From an uncultured Desulfomonile sp. (GTDB taxonomy: Bacteria; Desulfobacterota; Desulfomonilia; Desulfomonilales; Desulfomonilaceae), in the NCBI GenBank assembly GCA_903920415.1, contig CAIXMD010000400.1:1-5964 (forward strand): 5,964 nucleotides of DNA, read 5' to 3'. This document shows positions 1 to 5,093 of this stretch, piece by piece. A model generated the notes under the pieces. That model was given only the letters and a program-made list of their open reading frames with translations, did not search any database and was not told the origin of the DNA. Within the stretch, counting starts at the first letter, position 1. Every line of letters begins with the position of its first letter. The translations under genes were made by a program, and so were the position numbers.

Positions 1-1826
1 CCCTCATCCGTAGAACCTGCTGCGAAATCCCTCTCGATAGAGCATACAGCTTCCATCTTGGGTGTCTTTAAAGACCGGACCCTGAGACCTGTCCCTTCAC
101 CTGTGATTACGGTTGAGCCCGGTTTAGCTTCGAGAATCATTCGTTGATAGAGATCCGTGAGTGCTCCTGTTTCAACAATTTCTTTCGTAATGAGGTAAGG
201 CGTTCCCACCTGAATTGCGTTAGCTCCCAGCATGGCAGCAATAAATGCATTTTGCCTGTCGCATATTCCGCCCGCGAGTATTATGCGTCGGCCTTCAAAG
301 AGTTCGGGCTCCATGACTTTACGGTCCAGGATTAATTGAGCCAGAGTGGTGGTAGAATGTTCTCCGACATGTCCGCCCGCTTCATTACCCTCGCAGATTA
401 CGTATCTCACACCCGCTCCGAAAGCCAATTCCAACAGCCTCTCATTCGGGGCTATATACATAACCTCTATGCCGCTTTCTAATAATTCCTTTGCATGGGA
501 AGGTTCTCCCGCTGCAATCACTGCGAAACGCGGCTTTTGATCTTTTATCCACGCAAGCTGCTCATCTCGAAACGGATTTTCTTGCAAGGTGATGACGTTT
601 AGTGCAAACGGTCTATCTCCCATTATGCCCTTGAGATTTCCCAGCTTGTTCTCAATGACGGTCAGGGACATAAGCCCCAAGGCTATTGTTGGTAATGCCC
701 CGGCCTCAGCTACTTTCAGAGCAAATTCAGGCACGTCGGTGATCCAGGACATGGCCCCCTGAACCATGGCATATCTTGTACCCATGTCTTCGGTTACCGG
801 ACCTTCGCAGAAGACCTTTTCCTTTTCTGAGGCAAGGGATACCTGTCTTTCGACTTCTTGCAAGAAGCGATCGATGGCTTCTTCTGTTGATTCTCCGAAA
901 CGTTTTACGAAAGATTGGGCAAAAGCAGCTTCAACACCAAGAAGCAATAGCTCCTCTCTTGAAAAGGTGCTCTCCAAAGGATTGACCGATTCCTTTTTGA
1001 TTCTCTCCGCAAAAAAACGCCGTTGTTCGTCCCTGATTTCACCCCCACAAAGGGACCCGGCAAACTCTTTCAGTTCTTTCACTGCCAAAGAATTACCCTT
1101 ATTGAAAAGACGACAAGGAACCTGAAGATTCAAGCCGACGAGATCTGTATGTTCGGGACGGAGTTTGGATATTTTTTCTCGTACCGAATCGTCCAGCGAA
1201 ACGAGATCAGTGAGCCAGTGCAGGCTTTCAAACACTATGCCCTTGATGCCCGTGGCCAGAAATGCCGCAGCCGCTTCGGGGGTAGCTATGCCTCCCCAAA
1301 GATAAAGGTGAGGGGGATTCTCTCGGCCATCGATAATGCTCCGGGCTGTTGCGTAAAGGGTAAGAAGGTTTTCAGAACTCACGAAACCTGCGGCTTCTGA
1401 ACCTTTAAGAGCTATATGCCTGATCCCTGGATGGTCTCGTACAATACTGTCGATGAGATCAATGTCTCCCACCACAGGACAGCATCTGAACTCTTCGGAC
1501 AATTTATCTAATGCCTCGAGATATACAGACGGTTCTTTATTGAGAAGAGAAGGGATCAATTCTGTCCATACACCAGTAATATCGGTCTCTTTAAGGAAAT
1601 CTTTGAGCGCGGTCCCTTCAAGGCTCTCGGGAGCAACCTTGACTTCGGCCCAATCAGCCCCCATATCGGCTTTCACAATTGCTGCTGCGGCTGAATTTAG
1701 GTCCATGGAGCTGACATCGAAAATGGCCGTGGTGCTTGTACGACGCGCCGCTTCCAAAACGGACGATTTAATATCTTTGGGGTTCCATGTGAAGGCGATT
1801 AAGGGGTATTCACGTTCAATCGACAT
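1..1826 (-). CDS. Tandem nitronate monooxygenase/FabK-like FMN-barrel protein, N-terminal part (partial)
   Basis: The frame is open without interruption for 608 codons from the ATG at 1826 to the left edge, so the C-terminus is missing. An AGGAG at 1837-1833, six bases before the ATG, fixes the start. Two similar barrel domains are visible. Domain 2 (about residues 350-600) has the family hallmarks: VQGAMSWITDVPEF at 355-368, EGNEAGGHVGEH at 479-490 with the likely catalytic His486, LAGGI at 517-521, and GANAIQVGT at 534-542 for FMN phosphate binding. Domain 1 (about 8-330) keeps LWGGIATPEAAAAF at 176-189, but the motif matching GNEAGGHVG reads GSEAAGFVS (142-150), with Phe148 in the histidine position. 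Family members are FMN-dependent nitronate monooxygenases or enoyl-ACP reductases. The doubled arrangement recalls the N-termini of large PKS-like synthases, so the gene may continue far to the left. No signal peptide is seen, so it is presumably cytosolic. The fold assignment is firm; the substrate is unknown. Confidence 0.85.
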   Translation of the reverse strand, partial: MSIEREYPLIAFTWNPKDIKSSVLEAARRTSTTAIFDVSSMDLNSAAAAIVKADMGADWAEVKVAPESLEGTALKDFLKETDITGVWTELIPSLLNKEPSVYLEALDKLSEEFRCCPVVGDIDLIDSIVRDHPGIRHIALKGSEAAGFVSSENLLTLYATARSIIDGRENPPHLYLWGGIATPEAAAAFLATGIKGIVFESLHWLTDLVSLDDSVREKISKLRPEHTDLVGLNLQVPCRLFNKGNSLAVKELKEFAGSLCGGEIRDEQRRFFAERIKKESVNPLESTFSREELLLLGVEAAFAQSFVKRFGESTEEAIDRFLQEVERQVSLASEKEKVFCEGPVTEDMGTRYAMVQGAMSWITDVPEFALKVAEAGALPTIALGLMSLTVIENKLGNLKGIMGDRPFALNVITLQENPFRDEQLAWIKDQKPRFAVIAAGEPSHAKELLESGIEVMYIAPNERLLELAFGAGVRYVICEGNEAGGHVGEHSTTTLAQLILDRKVMEPELFEGRRIILAGGICDRQNAFIAAMLGANAIQVGTPYLITKEIVETGALTDLYQRMILEAKPGSTVITGEGTGLRVRSLKTPKMEAVCSIERDFAAGSTDE

Positions 1827-1863
1827 TCTGTGCTCCTGAAATGTACTCTTCAAATAACTAATT

Positions 1864-1872
1864 AATATACCA
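1864..1872 (-). promoter_or_regulatory. Extended -10 promoter candidate for the tandem-barrel gene
   Basis: Read on the minus strand, TGG (1872-1870) is followed directly by TATATT (1869-1864). This is an extended -10 element of the TGnTATAAT type, five of six matching in the hexamer. No strong -35 is seen; the nearest, TTACGA about 16 bases upstream, matches three of six. Transcription would start near 1857, giving a leader of about 30 bases before the ATG at 1826. Confidence 0.4.
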
Positions 1873-1932
1873 CACACGATATCTCTCGTAACGCTAAAAA
1901 TTGGTTCTCGAAATCGCCTGACAACATTTCAT

Positions 1933-1938
1933 TATAAT
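1933..1938 (+). promoter_or_regulatory. Perfect TATAAT -10 box in the divergent intergenic region
   Basis: A consensus TATAAT faces the bCerS-like gene. The sequence 16-18 bases upstream has no TTGACA-like hexamer; CTGACA at 1918-1923 is only 9 bases away, too close to serve as a -35. If active, perhaps with an activator, the transcript would carry a leader of about 280 bases. A second, weaker -10 candidate, TATTAT at 2182-2187, lies much closer to the gene, with TTGAAA 21 bases upstream, which is a poor spacing. Confidence 0.3.
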
Positions 1939-1944
1939 GGGCGT

Positions 1945-2224
1945 ATTTAACAAGCAGTTTAACGAAACCGTTTCCAGCGACCGGACTCCCGTACCTACGG
2001 CGAGACTTCGGTGCGCCCCGAGAACTCACCGGAAAGGTTTTTCGCGTATGTTGCCTGCTTCAAGGCGAAATGGTTCAAGTTTCAGAGAACAGTCATTTCT
2101 TGCCAAGACACGTCCGAAGGTTGTAAACTATCTCCTGAGTAATTGGCCGCTACTTTGAAATCGCCTCTGAGCTATCCAGGGTATTATCCTTTTGCGGTCA
2201 CAACATTTGAGGAGAGAAACGTTT
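1945..2224 (+). other. Non-coding stretch, possible structured 5' leader of the bCerS-like gene
   Basis: No convincing gene lies here. Several short inverted repeats are visible: GAAAC-C-GTTTC at 1964-1974, CCGT-ACCT-ACGG at 1989-2000, TTCGGTG (2007-2013) pairing with CACCGGA (2027-2033, one G-U) followed after four bases by five Ts at 2038-2042, and TTGCCT-GCTTCA-AGGCGA at 2051-2068 (one G-U). The third could act as a weak terminator or attenuator. I do not recognise a known riboswitch class. Short stems also occur by chance in sequence of this length, so this is only a candidate regulatory leader. Confidence 0.2.
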
Positions 2225-3364
2225 ATGTCCAAGTTGGAAATTGTTCCCGTCCAGAGCCCTGCGGATCTCCGTGCCTTTATAGACTTGCCCTGGAAGATTT
2301 ACAGAGAACATCCTAACTGGGTGCCGCCTCTCAAAAAGGTCGTGCGCAGGATGTTGGATCCCCTTGAACATCCATATTGGAAATTCTCCGAAAGAATTCT
2401 GCTGCTTGCTCGGCGCAATTCTGAGACTGTGGGACGGATAGCAGGAATCGTAGATAACAACTATAATCGATACCAGAAGACCGGTATGGGGATATGGGGT
2501 TTTTTCGAGTGTGAGAACGATTTGGATGCTGCCCAAGGACTCTTTTCCTCAGTTGAAGATTGGGTCAGTGGTAAGGGAATGACCTATTTGTGCGGGCCGT
2601 TCAACCCCTCAACAAACTACGAGATCGGGATGCTAACAGAAGGTTTTGAGCACCGTGCCACCTTCATGATGCCATATAATCCGCCGTACTATGTTGAGCT
2701 TGCTGAAAAATGTGGATTGCGCAAGGAAAAGGATTTGTTCTCTTACATTGTCGATAGAAACTGGCAATCTCCGGAATGGATGGAACGGATTGCGGAGCGA
2801 CTGAAAAAGGATGGCCGTTTCACCATAAGAACCCATAGCAGGAAGACGAGTAATGTCGAGGAAGTGGTAGCACTTATAAGGAAAATCTACGACGAATGTT
2901 GGTCTGACAACTGGGGATTTGTCCCGACAACGGATGGAGAAGTCTCGGAACTTGCCTGGAATTTGGAAAAGTTTGCGGACGAAGACCTCATATTTTTCGT
3001 TTACTTCAACGAGGAACCTATCGGGGCAGCCCTTATGGTGCCGGATATAAACCCCATATTAAAGCGCCTGAATGGTAAACTGGGACTTATCGGCATGCTG
3101 AAGTACTTAATATACAAAAAGGAAGTGAATGGGGTGAGGGGGCTTCTGTTGGGAATAAAGAAGAAATTCCAGGAAATGGGGGTCCCCTTCCTTCTTCTAT
3201 ATCATGCCCTGGGAGTAGCGTACGGAAAGGACCAATATAAGTACCTTGAATTGGGCTGGAACCTTGAAGACAACCACGCCATAAACCAACTCGAGGAGGA
3301 AGGTGGAGCCAAACTCTTCAAGAAATATAGAATATTTAGGAAAACGTGCCAGGATAGATGGTGA
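2225..3364 (+). CDS. GNAT-fold YghO / bacterial ceramide synthase-like (bCerS-like) protein
   Basis: This is a complete 379-residue protein. The ATG at 2225 is preferred over the in-frame TTG at 2192 because GAGGAG (2209-2214) lies ten bases before it and the family-typical N-terminus (IVPVQSPADLRAFIDLPWKIY, split as IVPVQSPADL and RAFIDLPWKIY, residues 6-26) follows at once. Other hallmarks are HPNWVPPL (29-36), VGRIAGIVDNNYNRY (69-83, the GNAT-like core strand), GFFECEND (92-99), GPFNPSTN (124-131) and MMPYNPPYY (148-156). No signal peptide or membrane span is evident. The family includes E. coli YghO and the GNAT-like ceramide synthase of Caulobacter, which transfers an acyl chain to a sphingoid amine. 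Membership is clear from the motifs; ceramide synthase activity is inference, because many members are uncharacterised. The gene is monocistronic, divergent from the tandem-barrel gene and convergent with bioF. The acceptor could be another amine or amino acid. Confidence 0.85.
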   Translation: MSKLEIVPVQSPADLRAFIDLPWKIYREHPNWVPPLKKVVRRMLDPLEHPYWKFSERILLLARRNSETVGRIAGIVDNNYNRYQKTGMGIWGFFECENDLDAAQGLFSSVEDWVSGKGMTYLCGPFNPSTNYEIGMLTEGFEHRATFMMPYNPPYYVELAEKCGLRKEKDLFSYIVDRNWQSPEWMERIAERLKKDGRFTIRTHSRKTSNVEEVVALIRKIYDECWSDNWGFVPTTDGEVSELAWNLEKFADEDLIFFVYFNEEPIGAALMVPDINPILKRLNGKLGLIGMLKYLIYKKEVNGVRGLLLGIKKKFQEMGVPFLLLYHALGVAYGKDQYKYLELGWNLEDNHAINQLEEEGGAKLFKKYRIFRKTCQDRW

Positions 3365-3386
3365 AAGATCCCTATTATATCGTTTG

Positions 3387-3452
3387 AATCTGGGGACACT
3401 ATACTTAATTCGCTCCAAATCTTGACCGTTTGTCCCCAGGTTAAATTGAGTA
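3387..3452. repeat. REP-like interleaved inverted repeat with CTGGGGACA arms
   Basis: CTGGGGACA (3390-3398) is exactly complementary to TGTCCCCAG (3431-3439); the pairing extends outward to 3387 and 3442 with one G-T pair. A second pair, TACTTAATT (3402-3410) with AATTGAGTA (3444-3452, one G-T), interleaves with the first in the order A-B-A'-B'. It lies between the ends of two convergent genes, a typical place for REP or small IS200-type derived elements. The phrase GGGGACACTATACTTAATT resembles a repeat I remember as recurrent in deltaproteobacterial genomes, but I could not check this. No transposase gene is present. Confidence 0.6.
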
Positions 3453-3468
3453 GGGGGTTCCCTGTTTT
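3452..3468 (+). terminator. Weak intrinsic terminator candidate for the bCerS-like gene
   Basis: AGGG (3452-3455), a GGTT loop and CCCT (3460-3463) form a short GC-rich stem, followed after one base by TTTT (3465-3468). The stem is only four pairs, five with a wobble, and lies about 90 bases past the stop codon at 3362-3364, so it is a modest candidate. Confidence 0.3.
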
Positions 3469-3491
3469 CATGTTGACAGACACTCTTTGAG

Positions 3492-3536
3492 AAAAACCAA
3501 TATTTCAAGACCTCAATCCGTCTTTTCTAATGTTGG
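3492..3536 (-). terminator. Intrinsic terminator candidate for bioF
   Basis: On the minus strand, just after the bioF stop, CCAACATT (3536-3529) pairs with AATATTGG (3504-3497) with one mismatch, around an inner stem AAGAC (3524-3520) with GTCTT (3511-3507) and an eight-base loop. Five Ts (3496-3492) follow immediately. Position, strand and T-tract all fit Rho-independent termination of bioF, although the outer stem is AT-rich and separated from the inner one by an internal loop. Confidence 0.5.
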
Positions 3537-3537
3537 T

Positions 3538-4698
3538 CTAGGCTTCTAACAGAATTTCAACCGCCTTTATCAAATCCTCAAGAGTATGATCGCTCATAAG
3601 AGTGAGCCTGAGCCTTGCAGCTCCCTCCGGCACCGTTGGAAACCTTATGCCGTGAGCGAAAACCCCCTTTGACAGGCATTTGGCGCTGACTCGCATAGTC
3701 CTGTTGGAATCGCCGATGAGAATGGGGACGATGTGACTAGCGTTAGGCCTGGCCCATGGTCCACAAGCCAACAACTCCTGAAAAATTCCTACATTTGTTT
3801 TTAGACGATTTCGTCTTTCAGCACCCTCTTCAGAAACGATGATCTTCAAGGCCGCAAGGGCTGAGCCGCAGACCGCAGGAGATGGCGCCGTGGTATAAAT
3901 TAGTGATCTAGCTCGGTTTGTAAGTAGATCAATCAAAGACCGGCGGCCCGCGACGTAGGCCCCGGACGCTCCGACCGCTTTACCTAAGGTCCCCATCTGG
4001 ATCTCTGGGACTACACCCTGCTCCAAGGCTAAGCCTTGGCCTTCATGACCCATGATACCGCTCGCATGGGCCTCATCAACCATAAGAATAGCTCCCCAAC
4101 GGTGGCATATCTCATCAAGATCCTTAAGTGGTGCCAAGTCGCCATCCATGGAGAAAACTGATTCGGTTACTACCAGTTTACGTCGATATCCCCTGGCCTT
4201 TGCAAAGTCTTCCACGCGGCCAAGTTCCAGGTGTGGATAGATCTTTACCTCAGCTCTAGAAAGTCGGCATCCGTCAATGATGCTGGCGTGATTTAATTCA
4301 TCTGAAATTATTAAATCTCCTCTATCAGCAAGAGCGGAAAGTACCCCCACATTGGCCTGATAACCACTGCCGAATACGAGAGCCGCCTCTGTGCCCTTCC
4401 AGGTCGCTATAAAAGATTCGAGTTCTCTATGAATTTCTGTGTTGCCTACTATCAAACGCGACGCAGTTGAACCGGCTCCGTAATGCTGTGCCGAATCCGA
4501 AGCAGCGTGAATCACATCCGGGTGACCGGCAAGTCCCAAATAATTGTTGCTGGAAAAATTCAGGACATCTCTGCCGTTAACTGTTACGATTCGCCCAGGC
4601 ATACCGTTCACGAGAGGCATCGTTCTTAGCAGTCCACGTTCGCGCAACTCCTCTATTTCATGGCTCCAGGGACACGTTGTATCGGACCTCAAAAACAT
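3538..4698 (-). CDS. bioF: 8-amino-7-oxononanoate synthase-like PLP enzyme (alpha-oxoamine synthase)
   Basis: This complete protein of 386 residues matches the length of E. coli BioF (about 384). The ATG at 4698 is chosen because GGAG (4710-4707) lies eight bases before it; the in-frame TTG at 4752 would sit near the predicted transcription start. BioF condenses alanine with pimeloyl-ACP or pimeloyl-CoA in the cytosol, the first step of biotin ring assembly. Visible PLP-site residues are His137 in NHAS, Asp208 and His211 in DEAH, and the Schiff-base Lys240 in GTLGK (236-240); all sit four residues beyond the E. coli BioF positions as I recall them. ESVFSMDGDLAP (179-190), NRARSLIYTTA (261-271) and the C-terminal IRFPTVPEG (351-359) with RLRLTL (362-367) are BioF-type. 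Glycine C-acetyltransferase and serine palmitoyltransferase share the fold and are the main alternatives; GTLGKAVGASGAY argues against the latter. No other biotin gene is in the window. Confidence 0.8.
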   Translation of the reverse strand: MFLRSDTTCPWSHEIEELRERGLLRTMPLVNGMPGRIVTVNGRDVLNFSSNNYLGLAGHPDVIHAASDSAQHYGAGSTASRLIVGNTEIHRELESFIATWKGTEAALVFGSGYQANVGVLSALADRGDLIISDELNHASIIDGCRLSRAEVKIYPHLELGRVEDFAKARGYRRKLVVTESVFSMDGDLAPLKDLDEICHRWGAILMVDEAHASGIMGHEGQGLALEQGVVPEIQMGTLGKAVGASGAYVAGRRSLIDLLTNRARSLIYTTAPSPAVCGSALAALKIIVSEEGAERRNRLKTNVGIFQELLACGPWARPNASHIVPILIGDSNRTMRVSAKCLSKGVFAHGIRFPTVPEGAARLRLTLMSDHTLEDLIKAVEILLEA

Positions 4699-4755
4699 CT
4701 GATAAACTCCAATAGTGCTAAATGGCGGTCCTGGGGAAAAGCTGCTTCCCAATCA

Positions 4756-4784
4756 ATTATACACTCAACAAAAAAAACCTTGAA
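4756..4784 (-). promoter_or_regulatory. bioF: Sigma-70-type promoter candidate for bioF
   Basis: On the minus strand a perfect TATAAT (4761-4756) lies 17 bases downstream of TTCAAG (4784-4779), which matches TTGACA at three of six positions. The spacer contains a run of eight Ts. Transcription would begin near 4749 and give a leader of about 50 bases, which supports the downstream ATG at 4698 as the real start. Confidence 0.55.
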
Positions 4785-4889
4785 TAGGGGCTCTCCGAGC
4801 ACTGGTCTTTGAAACGAATTTCTGGAAAAAATTTCAAGCCATGCAGCCAGGACCTTCCCGTTACCAAAGAAGATCTTATTATAAATAAT

Positions 4890-4944
4890 TCCCCGGAGGA
4901 ATAGGGTCTGCTGTTTTACTTGACAATGAGTTCCGGGGACCCTA
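4890..4944. repeat. Second interleaved inverted-repeat element (TCCCCGGA / TCCGGGGA)
   Basis: TCCCCGGA (4890-4897) is exactly complementary to TCCGGGGA (4932-4939), and TAGGGTC (4902-4908) to GACCCTA (4938-4944). The two pairs interleave (A-B-A'-B'), and the A' and B' arms overlap by two bases, so the pairings compete or form a pseudoknot-like shape. The right side, GGGGACCCTA (4935-4944), matches GGGGACACTA in the element at 3387-3452 at nine of ten bases. It may be a REP-like relic or a regulatory structure. Confidence 0.45.
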
Positions 4945-4948
4945 AGAA
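4920..4948 (+). promoter_or_regulatory. Promoter candidate upstream of the ABC substrate-binding gene
   Basis: A perfect TTGACA (4920-4925) is followed after 17 bases by TAAGAA (4943-4948), which matches the -10 consensus at three of six. Transcription would start near 4955 and leave a leader of about 140 bases. The site overlaps the inverted-repeat element at 4890-4944, so the -35 would lie in its loop and the -10 on its right arm. A closer -10 candidate, TAAAAT at 5051-5056, has five of six matches but no good -35. Confidence 0.35.
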
Positions 4949-4999
4949 TTCATTATATCCAAGACCCCTAGGGTGGGAACGGACCTATAATTTATGGAT

Positions 5000-5081
5000 T
5001 CCAGTGGCTGTCGGTCGATGAGTTGCCGTTCCAGTAAATAATTAACGCAATAAAATCGTGTCAAATCTTTCACGGTCCAGT
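5000..5081 (+). repeat. Three TCCAGT direct repeats before the ABC gene
   Basis: TCCAGT occurs at 5000-5005, 5030-5035 and 5076-5081, all on the plus strand, with start-to-start spacings of 30 and 46. The middle copy lies where a -35 for TAAAAT at 5051-5056 would be, which could fit a regulator binding site. The third copy runs into the ribosome binding site TAGGAG (5081-5086). The word is short and chance is a real alternative. Confidence 0.2.
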
Positions 5082-5093
5082 AGGAGTAAAGTT

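Larger units (their letters stand above)
4699..5093. other. Divergent intergenic region between bioF and the ABC substrate-binding gene
   Basis: This 395-base stretch has no credible gene. From left to right it holds the bioF leader and promoter (minus strand), an AT-rich stretch around 4800-4889 in which I see nothing definite, the GGGG/CCCC inverted-repeat element at 4890-4944, the palindrome CCCTAGGG at 4966-4973, an isolated TATAAT at 4986-4991 lacking a -35, and three copies of TCCAGT just ahead of the next gene. No palindrome typical of a BirA biotin operator is recognisable. Confidence 0.5.

Noticed and set aside
766..1125. Plus-strand open frame of 119 codons, with others at 1023-1400 and 1453-1839
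   Set aside because: All lie opposite the long uninterrupted minus-strand gene with clear family motifs, have low-complexity or unrecognisable translations, and are antisense shadows.
1937..2158. Plus-strand open frame of 73 codons in the divergent intergenic region
   Set aside because: It has no ribosome binding site, its ATG overlaps a consensus TATAAT box, and the Arg/Ser-rich translation matches no family I recognise.
3197..3508. Minus-strand open frames of 93 and 103 codons across the end of the bCerS-like gene
   Set aside because: They overlap the 3' part of a confident gene and read through the inverted-repeat element and terminator; these are spurious.
3538..4698. Serine palmitoyltransferase identity for the alpha-oxoamine synthase
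   Set aside because: The lysine motif (GTLGK) and the C-terminal IRFPTVPEG segment are typical of BioF, not of SPT. I keep it only as part of a low-confidence lipid-locus idea.
4699..4752. Upstream TTG start adding 18 residues to BioF
   Set aside because: The ATG at 4698 has a well-placed GGAG and gives a BioF-typical length; the TTG lies at about the predicted transcription start.
4986..4991. Perfect TATAAT upstream of the substrate-binding gene
   Set aside because: There is no TTGACA-like hexamer at 16-18 bases and no TGn extension, so I did not call it a promoter on its own.
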